DNA of 64,000 nucleotides from Companilactobacillus keshanensis. Its GTDB lineage: Bacteria > Bacillota > Bacilli > Lactobacillales > Lactobacillaceae. The position numbers and the translations under genes are program-made. The notes beneath the pieces are model-generated. The model ran no database searches. It was given only the letters and a program-made list of their open reading frames with translations, and was not told where the DNA came from. Numbering within the stretch: position 1 is the stretch's first letter; every line of letters begins with the position of its first letter. The DNA lies in the NCBI RefSeq assembly GCF_003946205.1, contig NZ_RHOS01000003.1, positions 124,001-188,000 on the forward strand, given 5' to 3'. Shown here piece by piece: positions 54,823 through 63,134 of this stretch.

Positions 54823-55749
54823 TTATGAATGCATATTGTTATTCCTAAATTCAAATAATTTTTTCATCAACTGAAAATGGTGCATCAGAGACAATTTCTT
54901 GATCATACCTAGTCCGGGGAACTTACCATTGATTGTGTAACTAAGTAGTTCTTGTAAAGCTGATGTATTATTGATTCCATTAAGATTTGTTGTGGACCAA
55001 TCGTCAAGTTTATTCAGAGCCTCAAAAAACTTTTCTTTTTGTCCACGCATGGTTTCGTTACTGTCAGAAACAAAGTGATGGATTCTCAAAGTACCGTCGG
55101 ATGTCACATAGATAATATGCAAAGCAATAGCTCGACTAGGCATCCCTTTATCAAAATAAACACTTCCGACCATGGAATAGTCACCGAAGCCATTATAATT
55201 ATCTAGTTGTCTATACCAACTAGCTGGTTGAAAATATTCATCGGGTAAGTCGTTATAATTTTCGACATGTCGTACGAAAGTTAATGGATCAGTCAGTGAA
55301 ACTGCTTTTGATCCGACAATTTCATGTAATCTTGCTTCTTCAGGAATAAGTACATGAGTTACTTTTTTTAAGAGCTCTGTATCCTGATAGGCTTTTAAAA
55401 GTTGGTAGTTTTTGGCAATCAATAGAGTTTCTTGATCACTTTTTAGATATTCTGTGGAAAAATCGGCTGCAAGAATAGCACTGGGTAAAAAGTTATTCAC
55501 ATTTGACATGTCAGCCAGAGGATACAGTTTTGTATCATTCAATCCATAGACGCTGACTTGCGGATTGGCGACGACACTGAAAGATTGACCATGGTCTAGA
55601 AACGTTTGAACGGTTTTTTGTAAGTCTTTAGAGTCGCGGACGGGTTCAATTATTGGGATGATATTTGGTCCTAACTGATCAGATTCGCAAAGTTCTTTTA
55701 GGGCTAATAAATCATACATCCGTCCACGTAAATAAGGATAGTATGTCAT
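54823..55749 (-). CDS. sce7725/beta-protein-like protein
   Basis: 308 residues, soluble. The opening MTYYPYLRGRMYDLLALKEL matches the pattern of the sce7725 family and of phage-derived beta family proteins (Y-x-P-x-L-x-G-x…AL), followed by PIIEPVRDS and FSVVANPQ and ending in a helical tail. Biochemical activity is unknown. Its start overlaps the stop of the upstream nuclease-like gene by four bases (ATGA), so the two are translated together. It is the second gene of a two-gene cassette that is otherwise isolated between copYB and the Bce module. Confidence 0.72.
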   Translation of the reverse strand: MTYYPYLRGRMYDLLALKELCESDQLGPNIIPIIEPVRDSKDLQKTVQTFLDHGQSFSVVANPQVSVYGLNDTKLYPLADMSNVNNFLPSAILAADFSTEYLKSDQETLLIAKNYQLLKAYQDTELLKKVTHVLIPEEARLHEIVGSKAVSLTDPLTFVRHVENYNDLPDEYFQPASWYRQLDNYNGFGDYSMVGSVYFDKGMPSRAIALHIIYVTSDGTLRIHHFVSDSNETMRGQKEKFFEALNKLDDWSTTNLNGINNTSALQELLSYTINGKFPGLGMIKKLSLMHHFQLMKKLFEFRNNNMHS

Positions 55750-56462
55750 ATTAGATCCTCCAAATTAGGTTTATTCTCATCTTGTAATTTCAATTTCAAT
55801 GTTTGATATTCATTGTTTCTAGCATCCAATTCTTCCTGGAGGGCCGTGATTTTGTCATCTTCTGATTCGTCAATAAAGCGGTCATAAAGATTGCGTTCAG
55901 GCTTATAAACTTTATACCCAGTTTTTGAACGTTTTTTTAATTCTTTAAAAAGCTGGTCATCAGAATACAATTGCAAACCGCTTTCAATACGTTTTGCTTT
56001 GTCTACTTCACGAAATAGTGAAGCTACAAAATGGCTGGTCAAATATTTTTCATCCACTTGTAGTTCTTGGTATTGGGCCTTTTTAGCAATTGTCAAGAAC
56101 CCCGGTGCACGCTGAGTTTGAGGGGATAATTCTACTGACTCTTTATCAAATGCACGATAGATCAGTACGCCGATATGATCGGGTATTTCATCCTTAACTT
56201 CTTCAAATAGTTCTTTTGTGAGAACAAAATAATTATAGTTACCAATAAATGATAATTTAGCTTTAGAATGGAAGTCATTTTTGGTGATTTTTAACTCGAA
56301 ACAACGCCATTCAATATCACCATTGGTTAACTGGCGGTAACTCAAAGTATCTACTATACCTTTTTTATCAGGCATTGAGACTTCTTCAACGACGTAAGAG
56401 TCCTGTTCTAAACAGTACTGATAAAGAGTGTTTTCCAGATTTTTAGTTAACTTTGTTTTCAT
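55746..56462 (-). CDS. PD-(D/E)XK nuclease-like protein with C-terminal coiled coil
   Basis: 238 residues from ATG 56462 (TAGGA site; an upstream TTG at 56483 is less likely). Residues 24-66 fit a PD-(D/E)XK core: Glu27, Asp38 in KGIVDTLSYRQL and Glu56-x-Lys58 in WRCFELKITKNDFHSK, followed by the helix/strand GNYNYFVLTKELFEEV and IPDHIGVLIYR, much like MmcB/restriction-like nucleases. The last 35 residues (ITALQEELDARNNEYQTLKL) look like a coiled coil. Translationally coupled to the sce7725-like gene. A defence or DNA-repair role is plausible but unproven. Confidence 0.65.
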   Translation of the reverse strand: MKTKLTKNLENTLYQYCLEQDSYVVEEVSMPDKKGIVDTLSYRQLTNGDIEWRCFELKITKNDFHSKAKLSFIGNYNYFVLTKELFEEVKDEIPDHIGVLIYRAFDKESVELSPQTQRAPGFLTIAKKAQYQELQVDEKYLTSHFVASLFREVDKAKRIESGLQLYSDDQLFKELKKRSKTGYKVYKPERNLYDRFIDESEDDKITALQEELDARNNEYQTLKLKLQDENKPNLEDLI

Positions 56463-56521
56463 TCTGATCCTACTTTCAAACAATATCTTTTTACATTATA
56501 GAATATATGTTCGTATTTGTC

Positions 56522-56576
56522 GTTAAAAAAAGTTATATCACAGCTTGTTCTGAAGTGTGATATAACTTTTTTTAAC
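56522..56576. terminator. terminator of the bceRS-like pair
   Basis: GTTAAAAAAAGTTATATCAC(A) pairs perfectly over 21 bases with its complement at 56556-56576; A/T runs lie within the stem. Confidence 0.85.
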
Positions 56577-56581
56577 AACCG

Positions 56582-57583
56582 CTAAACGGTTCGTTGATAA
56601 TAAGGTAGATCGAGAAAAATAATTACTATTTCTGTGCCGTGATCCACTTGTGAATTTATTTCAATTTTGTGACCAAGTTTATCCACCATTTTTTTGACCA
56701 AATATAATCCCATACCGGTCGATTTACTGCCAGAGGTACGTCCATTACTGCCAGTGAAGCCTTTATTAAAGACGCGACTAAGATCCTGATTTGAAATTCC
56801 AACCCCATTGTCCTTAACATGCAGAGCAACGTTGTTATCTTTATCAGTGGTAAAGATAGAGATTTTTCCGCCTTGTTCAGTGTATTTAAGACTATTAGAA
56901 ATAATCTGATTAAGAATAAAACTGAGCCATTTCTCATCAGTTAAAATCTTTTCTGAAGTCACATCAAGCTCGATTCCGATGCGTTTTGCAATGAACATAC
57001 GCTTATTGGTTCTGATTGAATTTTTAACAATACTATTCAAATCTTGTTCTTGGATCAAATAGTCGTTCGAGAAATTATTTAATCGAGCAAAATACAATGC
57101 CTGATCAACTAAGTAGTCTATCTGATCGATTTCTTCATCAAGCAATTCTTTATCCAATTCTGAATCCTGTGACAACTTCAAGGCAGCCAATGGAACTTTG
57201 ATGTCATGAACCCAAGATTCGGTGTATTCACGCTGATCTTTTTGATTTTGGTAGAGCTTGGTTAATTCTTTACGATATTCTAAAGAAATATCGTTGATTT
57301 TTTCTTGAATGAATTTTTCTTCATAATTTTTGGCTCCAAATAGCTCTTTAGAGAGATCGCTATTACTATTCTTTAGAATTTTATACCAATCTTTCTTTCT
57401 ATTGAAAGAAAGAATTAAACTGGCTGAAGAAATTAGGGCCGCTAAGATCCATGTATAGATCAAAGTTCCAGTTTGGAAGTGAACCTGTGGATCCAAATAA
57501 AAGACGATCTCGATAAAAGTTATCCCAAAAAGGATTATTAATATCAGAGACAAATGATCACGCAGATATTTAAAAAGTGTCAT
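56582..57583 (-). CDS. BceS-like intramembrane-sensing histidine kinase
   Basis: 333 residues. Two membrane segments near the N-terminus (about 10-30 and 37-57) with almost no extracellular loop, typical of kinases that sense through a BceAB transporter. H-box ESWVHDIKVPLAALKLS, N-box NQIISNSLKYT, G-boxes DNGVGISNQDL and STGMGLYLVKKM. Twelve bases downstream of the response regulator; divergent from the transporter. Confidence 0.88.
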   Translation of the reverse strand: MTLFKYLRDHLSLILIILFGITFIEIVFYLDPQVHFQTGTLIYTWILAALISSASLILSFNRKKDWYKILKNSNSDLSKELFGAKNYEEKFIQEKINDISLEYRKELTKLYQNQKDQREYTESWVHDIKVPLAALKLSQDSELDKELLDEEIDQIDYLVDQALYFARLNNFSNDYLIQEQDLNSIVKNSIRTNKRMFIAKRIGIELDVTSEKILTDEKWLSFILNQIISNSLKYTEQGGKISIFTTDKDNNVALHVKDNGVGISNQDLSRVFNKGFTGSNGRTSGSKSTGMGLYLVKKMVDKLGHKIEINSQVDHGTEIVIIFLDLPYYQRTV

Positions 57584-57595
57584 AGGTAACCTCGT

Positions 57596-58270
57596 TTAGG
57601 GAATAATATATCCTTGTCCAACTTTGGTAACGATATAATTGTTGATACCAAAATGAGCAATTTTGGTTCTGAGACGGTTGATATTGACTGTCAGAGTATT
57701 GTCATCAACAAATCTTTCATCGTCCCACATGAAGTTTAATAGCTGCTCACGGGTAATGATTTTACCTTGGTCGCGCAATAAACGCTGTAATAATTTATAT
57801 TCATTTTTTGATAAATCAATTTTTTGATCGCCGATTTCCACAGTTCCATTTGAGAGATTTAATTTTAAACCATTATATTCGATAATGTCACTGCTATTTT
57901 TAGTGAAATCGTAGGTACGGCGTAATAAAGCATTTATTTTAGCAATTAAAATATCAACTGAAAATGGTTTTTCCACAAAATCGTCGGCCCCCATATTCAT
58001 GGCCATGATCTGGTCCATGTTAGAATTACGTGAAGAAATGATGATAATTGGAATCTTGGAAATTTTTCTGATCTCTTGGTTCCAATAATAGCCGTCAAAA
58101 ACTGGTAAATTTATATCCAGTAAAATTAGATCCGGTTTGTATTCTTTGAACTGTTCGATGATCGTTTCAAAATTTTCAGTTACATAGCTGTCTAAATGCC
58201 ACTTTTCGAGATTTTCACTGATTAATTTGGAGATAGATGGATCATCTTCAATAATCATAATTTTTGCCAT
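57596..58270 (-). CDS. BceR-like OmpR-family response regulator
   Basis: 224 residues: receiver domain with IIEDDPSISKLI, phosphoacceptor Asp in LILLDINLPVFDG and Lys in VEKPFS; winged-helix output domain (LSKNEYKLLQRLLRDQGKI, DDNTLTVNINRLRTKI). ATG 58270 with a GGGGGT site; an upstream GTG at 58285 is rejected. Likely activates the divergent ABC transporter through the repeat at 58303. Confidence 0.9.
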   Translation of the reverse strand: MAKIMIIEDDPSISKLISENLEKWHLDSYVTENFETIIEQFKEYKPDLILLDINLPVFDGYYWNQEIRKISKIPIIIISSRNSNMDQIMAMNMGADDFVEKPFSVDILIAKINALLRRTYDFTKNSSDIIEYNGLKLNLSNGTVEIGDQKIDLSKNEYKLLQRLLRDQGKIITREQLLNFMWDDERFVDDNTLTVNINRLRTKIAHFGINNYIVTKVGQGYIIP

Positions 58271-58302
58271 GGAATTAACCCCCACATGATAGAATAAAGC
58301 TA

Positions 58303-58319
58303 ACTATTATCATAACAGT
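58303..58319. promoter_or_regulatory. inverted repeat between bceR-like and bceA-like genes
   Basis: ACTATTATCATAACAGT: near-palindromic (ACT.TTAT-C-ATAA.AGT) in the 75-base divergent region; candidate response-regulator site. Confidence 0.4.
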
Positions 58320-58345
58320 AATTTTTAATTTATGGAGAGAACGCC

Positions 58346-59116
58346 GTGCAAATTGTTGTAAAGAATATTGCTAAGGATTATGGAAAAAGATTTAATGCTG
58401 TCCATGCCATAAAAGACATTGGCCTAGAAGTTAAACATGGTGAATTTCTGGGGATCATGGGACCGTCTGGTGCGGGAAAGTCAACATTGTTAAATATCAT
58501 TTCAACTAATGAACGTCCTGACCATGGTCAAGTTTTGATCGACGGAATTGATATGACAGAGCTGCACGACAAAGAACAATCCAAATATCGTCGTAATAAG
58601 ATGGGCTTTATTTATCAGAGTTTTGAATTGTTGGATTCTCTTAACGTTAAAGAAAATATTATTCTACCGATGGCCTTGAATCATGCTTCTAAAAAAAAGA
58701 TTGAGCAAAGTTTTAGGCATATGACAAAATTGCTGAATATTGAAGGATTAGAAAAGAGAAATGTTGACGATCTGTCTCTTGGTCAAAAGCAAATCGTTGC
58801 AGCCGCTCGTGCCTTGATAAACAGTCCAGAAATTTTATTTGCCGATGAACCGACCGGTAGTTTGGATTCTAAGTCGGCAACTATTTTGTTGAATTATATG
58901 CAATTGATCAACGATAAAGAGAAGACAACCATTTTGATGGCAACACATGATGCTTTTACGGCTAGTTATTGTTCGCGGGTCGTTTTTGTTAAAGATGGTG
59001 TGATCTTTGCCGAGGTGGTAAACCCTGGTGATCGCAATAAATTCTTTGAACAGATCATCAATATGCAGCGTACCATAGGCGGGGGGAGCTACTTCAATGT
59101 TTCTCAAAATAATTAG
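58346..59116 (+). CDS. BceA-like antimicrobial-peptide ABC transporter ATPase
   Basis: 256 residues of the MacB/LolD/BceA class. Walker A GPSGAGKST, Q-loop YQSFELLDSLNV, signature DLSLGQKQI (variant of LSGGQ), Walker B ILFADEPTGSLD and ATHDAFTA. GTG start with GGAGAGAACGCC. Overlaps the permease start by 20 bases. With the kinase pair it forms a detoxification module against bacitracin- or lantibiotic-type peptides. Confidence 0.9.
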   Translation: MQIVVKNIAKDYGKRFNAVHAIKDIGLEVKHGEFLGIMGPSGAGKSTLLNIISTNERPDHGQVLIDGIDMTELHDKEQSKYRRNKMGFIYQSFELLDSLNVKENIILPMALNHASKKKIEQSFRHMTKLLNIEGLEKRNVDDLSLGQKQIVAAARALINSPEILFADEPTGSLDSKSATILLNYMQLINDKEKTTILMATHDAFTASYCSRVVFVKDGVIFAEVVNPGDRNKFFEQIINMQRTIGGGSYFNVSQNN

Positions 59117-61088
59117 ACGTAGTTTCTATAATATGAAAGACAGTTATCTGATCTATATTTTGGCCTGTAGTTTTGCAATTGGTATGTTCAGTATTTTATT
59201 GTCATTAGTCGATAATCCACGCCTTAAAAGTGGTATTTCAAGCTGGAGTGCCAGTCTTAATAATGTCACTTTAGGATTCAGTGTGTTATTTATCTTTTGT
59301 GTTTTTGTCTATATGGGATTTGTCGGTGGTTTTTTTATCAAACAGCAAACTCATGAATTTAAAACTTTTGAAAAATTTGGAATGTCACGCTGGACTATAA
59401 TTGTGATTGGATTTATCCAAACGGTTGTTGTTCAATTAATTTCTTGGTTGATCGGGATAATTATTGCACTGATTTTTCAGAAATTTTTTGGCATGCTATT
59501 GCTATATTTGATGGGGGTCAAAACTGGTTTTTTGTTCCGATTTACTGGAAATACCTTTAGCATGTTGTGGCAGATCTGTTTATATTCAACCATAGTATTC
59601 AGTATTATGAACTCATTTAGAGTGCAAAAGTTGTTGAGAAAGAATAAGGATAAATCAAAACGACTTCCTAAGTGGTATATTCGATTGTTGGGTGGAATTT
59701 TAGGAATCCTCTTGTTTTTTAGTGGCATAGTAGTAACGGTCATATTATTTGGTGACATAAAAAATAATAACCAGACCGCAGCCATTGTTGAATTGTCATT
59801 TTTATTTGTGGCCTACTTGGCGGGTACCTATTTAATGTATTATGGCTTCTTACCAAGTTTTTTGACGATTCTACAGCACACCAAAGGGATTGCTTATACC
59901 GGGATCAATATTTTTTCATTCAAATATTTTAAAGAACGTTTGATGAGGAATGTTTCGATATTGTGGTTTATTACGGAACTATCGTCATTGGCTCTGATAT
60001 TACTATCAGTTTGCTACTTTGGTTACAAGTCAGTTTATACCAACTATACTTATGCACATCCCTTTGAATTGACGGCTAATCAGAATACGGTTAAGCCGAT
60101 TAAAAAATATTTGAAAGAAAATAATGCCAAGATAACTCGTTCATACAAAACAAACGTAAAAACAACTGTAGTTCAACGAGGATCGAATAATGAGATTTTA
60201 CCAGGGACCTTCATATCGTACTCGGATTACCAAAAATTGCCTAAGAGTAATGTTGCCAGGAATCCACAGATAACTAAAAATGAATTTTTAGTGTTGGATT
60301 ATGGGTACGTCCCTAGTTTTGCATCAGATAAATCCAATACGGCCGTGGTCAAGGTCAAAAATGCCAGAATAATCAAAACGAATAAAATTGGTTCTGCATT
60401 TCCTTATGGATCAACGATGTATCAAGGCCTGATGATCGTTGCACCGGATAAATATTATCAAAAATTAAAACCAGAAGTAAAAAATACATTTTATGGCTGG
60501 TTCTTTAAAAGTGGTGACAGTTTGACCCACAAACAGTATGAAAAGTTGAATAAACAAGAATACACAAGTGGTGTCCAAATAAAAAAAGCCGCCGACTTAG
60601 CGGATACTAAGTTGACGACGGACACAAATAGACGAAATGTTTCTGGAACTACTGTCTATATGGATTCTAACTTCTCTCGACAAAAAAATGCCAAGTCACA
60701 AGTTGATCAAATAAGCGGATTTGGAATATTTATCGTCGCCATGTTCAGTGTGTCATTATTAATAGCACTGGGTAGTGTCTTAACATTGAGATTGTTATTA
60801 AGGGATGATTCCGAATGGAAGCAGCTTAAAACTCTGAATAAAATCGGAGTCAGTAAAAGTGAGATCAAAGAAATTGTCAAAAAAGAAACTATTTATTCGT
60901 TTGTTATTCCAATTATTTTTGCTGTAATGCAATCTTATATTGTAATGGCATTGATTGCTCGTTACCCAAGGACTACAATGCTTAGACCATTTATCCTGAT
61001 TAACCTTGGTTATATTGCACTTTATGGGATAATAGGGTTTGTAACCTACCTGATATCATGGCGCAGTGTTAATCAAAAGCTTACCTAA
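59097..61088 (+). CDS. BceB-like ABC transporter permease
   Basis: 663 residues, about ten membrane segments with two FtsX-like blocks (near residues 55-180 and 535-655) and a large extracytoplasmic domain (about 315-530) between segments 7 and 8, the hallmark of BceB-type permeases that both resist and sense peptides. GGGGAG site within the ATPase gene. Its 3' end overlaps the convergent gene at 61081 by eight bases. Confidence 0.88.
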   Translation: MFLKIIRRSFYNMKDSYLIYILACSFAIGMFSILLSLVDNPRLKSGISSWSASLNNVTLGFSVLFIFCVFVYMGFVGGFFIKQQTHEFKTFEKFGMSRWTIIVIGFIQTVVVQLISWLIGIIIALIFQKFFGMLLLYLMGVKTGFLFRFTGNTFSMLWQICLYSTIVFSIMNSFRVQKLLRKNKDKSKRLPKWYIRLLGGILGILLFFSGIVVTVILFGDIKNNNQTAAIVELSFLFVAYLAGTYLMYYGFLPSFLTILQHTKGIAYTGINIFSFKYFKERLMRNVSILWFITELSSLALILLSVCYFGYKSVYTNYTYAHPFELTANQNTVKPIKKYLKENNAKITRSYKTNVKTTVVQRGSNNEILPGTFISYSDYQKLPKSNVARNPQITKNEFLVLDYGYVPSFASDKSNTAVVKVKNARIIKTNKIGSAFPYGSTMYQGLMIVAPDKYYQKLKPEVKNTFYGWFFKSGDSLTHKQYEKLNKQEYTSGVQIKKAADLADTKLTTDTNRRNVSGTTVYMDSNFSRQKNAKSQVDQISGFGIFIVAMFSVSLLIALGSVLTLRLLLRDDSEWKQLKTLNKIGVSKSEIKEIVKKETIYSFVIPIIFAVMQSYIVMALIARYPRTTMLRPFILINLGYIALYGIIGFVTYLISWRSVNQKLT

Positions 61089-61527
61089 GTTCATACTCTT
61101 TGAGGAAGAATCCAAATGGTTCTTCTGAAAAACGTTGAATCTCGATATTGATCTGTTTTTTGATGAATGAACGCCAATTCTTAAGAGACGCTTCATCAGG
61201 GAAAGTAGTAATAATTAAATATTCTAAGCGATTATCATTTTTTTGAAATATTTCTGAATCTTTAGAATTGATGGCAAAATCATCAGAATACATTTTACTG
61301 TCAAAGATGGCGGCTTGATCCTTGTTAAACTTTAAATAAGTTAACAAATATAGCGGATCTGAACTTTCAACAGATCCAGTCTTCTTGCGGTATTGACCAG
61401 ATTCAGCTAATACTTTTATTAAAAGATGATCTGCTTTATCATCAAATAAGGGTTTTAATAAAGTATCAGCACTAGTCTGTTGGTTCTTTAAAAAATTATA
61501 TGTTCCTAGCTTTAATGTTATGTTCAT
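61081..61527 (-). CDS. ABM/TRAP-like domain protein, uncertain
   Basis: 148 residues from ATG 61527 (AAAGGA site; the upstream in-frame ATG at 61569 lies inside the next gene's start region). The opening ITLKLGTYNFLKN and the later LEYLIITTFPDEASLKNWRS vaguely follow staphylococcal TRAP and HmoB-type antibiotic-biosynthesis-monooxygenase-like proteins, some of which bind haem. Similarity is weak. Divergent from the MBL gene and tail-to-tail with the Bce permease. Confidence 0.5.
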   Translation of the reverse strand: MNITLKLGTYNFLKNQQTSADTLLKPLFDDKADHLLIKVLAESGQYRKKTGSVESSDPLYLLTYLKFNKDQAAIFDSKMYSDDFAINSKDSEIFQKNDNRLEYLIITTFPDEASLKNWRSFIKKQINIEIQRFSEEPFGFFLKEYELR

Positions 61528-61569
61528 AATTATTGAAATCCTTTCAACAAAATTTTTGGAGGTTTTCAC

Positions 61570-62292
61570 ATGCTAATTACAGTATTAGGTTTCTATGGAG
61601 GATACCCACATAATGGTATCGGAACTTCAGGGTATTTACTAAGAGATGACAATTTCAATGTTTTGATCGATTGTGGTAGTGGGGTATTGAACGTCTTATC
61701 CAACTATCTCGACCCAACTGATTTGGATGCTGTTGTCTTATCTCACTATCACCATGATCATACCGCAGATCTCGGAGTTTTGCAGTATAATTGGTTAGCT
61801 GCGGGTAAGGATGAACCACTTCCAATCTATGGTCATACACAGGATTTTGTTAACTTTGCTCAATTAACAGAGGGCAATGCTACCAAAGGAATTGCTTACA
61901 ATGATTATGAGCCAACTAATATCGGACCATTTAAGTTTGAATTTTTAAGAACGATTCATCCGGTACCAGCATACGCAATGCGTATCACTAAGGGTGATGA
62001 GACAATAGTCTACACTGCTGACACTACTTATTTTGATGGATTAGTTGATTTTGCTAAGGGAGCAGATCTCTTGATCACTGATACCAATTTCCCTGAAGAA
62101 GTTACTGGTAGAAAGTGGCATATGAACACTAAAGAGTCTGGTAATTTGGCAAAGGATGCAGGAGTTAAACGAATGATGATCAGTCATCTTCCTCAAAACT
62201 ACAAGAAGCAAACATTGTTAGAACAATCACAGAAGTATGCCGGTGATATACCTGTAATCAGAGCGTTTCAAGGCCTCGAAGTTCAAGTTTAA
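61570..62292 (+). CDS. MBL-fold metallohydrolase (YhfI-like)
   Basis: 240 residues, beta-lactamase fold. Metal motif SHYHHDHTADLG (HxHxDH), further ligands in TIHPVPAYAMRI, DTTYFDG and MISHLPQ. Related to RNase Z/YhfI and phosphodiesterase-like enzymes; substrate unknown. TTTTGGAGG site. Monocistronic. Confidence 0.87.
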   Translation: MLITVLGFYGGYPHNGIGTSGYLLRDDNFNVLIDCGSGVLNVLSNYLDPTDLDAVVLSHYHHDHTADLGVLQYNWLAAGKDEPLPIYGHTQDFVNFAQLTEGNATKGIAYNDYEPTNIGPFKFEFLRTIHPVPAYAMRITKGDETIVYTADTTYFDGLVDFAKGADLLITDTNFPEEVTGRKWHMNTKESGNLAKDAGVKRMMISHLPQNYKKQTLLEQSQKYAGDIPVIRAFQGLEVQV

Positions 62293-62376
62293 AACTCTGT
62301 TCCCAGTATCATAGGTATTACACTTGTAAACCATAAATGAATGATAATCTTTAGCATAATAAAAAAATTATACTAA

Positions 62377-62495
62377 ATGTGAATCTATCACAACATTGCT
62401 TATTTGACGGGTCGTCAAGTTCACAATCTATAAAAGTAAGAACAAGTATTCGTTAGTTTTTATTACAAAAAGTATAGATTTTGTATTAGTAATAC
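62377..62495 (+). promoter_or_regulatory. spxA upstream region with three inverted repeats
   Basis: TGTGAATCTATCACA (62377), TTGACG-GGT-CGTCAA (62403) and the exact palindrome GTATTAGTAATAC (62483-62495). TTGACG with TCTATA 17 bases on is one promoter candidate; TACAAT near 62498 is another -10. The long, repeat-rich leader suggests multiple inputs. Confidence 0.4.
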
Positions 62496-62555
62496 GATAC
62501 AATATTATTGTGTTAGTAATCAGAATGCACAATATACAGAAAAGGAGAGATTATA

Positions 62556-62954
62556 ATGGTAACTATTTATACATCTCCAAGTTGCACTTCATGCCGTAAA
62601 GCAAAGGCTTGGCTCGAACAACACGATATTCCTTACAAAGAAAGAAATATTTATTCTGAACCTTTAAATAAACAAGAAATTAAACAAGTCCTACAAATGA
62701 CTGAAAATGGAACTGAAGAAATTATTTCTACACGTTCTAAAGCATTTCAAAATCTAAAAGTTGATCTTGATGATCTTACGATCGATCAATTGTTAACTTT
62801 AGTACAAGAGAACCCTGGACTATTGAAGCGTCCAATCATCATGGATGACAAACGTCTTCAAGTAGGATTCAACGAGGACGAGATCAGAAGATTCTTGCCT
62901 AGAAGTGTTAGAACTATGGAATTACAAAGAGCTCAACTTATGGCTGGGTTATAG
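62556..62954 (+). CDS. spxA: transcriptional regulator Spx
   Basis: ArsC-like redox regulator that binds RNA polymerase alpha subunit during thiol stress. 132 residues with the redox switch Cys10-x-x-Cys13 ([11 protein letters not shown]), the [15 protein letters not shown] segment and C-terminal helix. Strong AAAGGAGAG site. Monocistronic with its own terminator. Confidence 0.94.
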   Translation: MVTIYTSPSCTSCRKAKAWLEQHDIPYKERNIYSEPLNKQEIKQVLQMTENGTEEIISTRSKAFQNLKVDLDDLTIDQLLTLVQENPGLLKRPIIMDDKRLQVGFNEDEIRRFLPRSVRTMELQRAQLMAGL

Positions 62955-62960
62955 AAAGGT

Positions 62961-62986
62961 CGTTCACAAAAGTGAACGGCTTTTTT
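62961..62986 (+). terminator. spxA terminator
   Basis: CGTTCAC-AAAA-GTGAACG followed by GC and six T. Confidence 0.9.
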
Positions 62987-63134
62987 GTTTGTTTTAAATA
63001 ATAGACAGATGAGTTTTAATGCTGGTTTATCTCATATTCAGAAATTTTAAATTTCTAAATATGATTAGCACTTCCATAATTATCCAGATATTATAAGTAT
63101 ATATAATATTATCAAGTGTTTTTTGGAGGAGACT

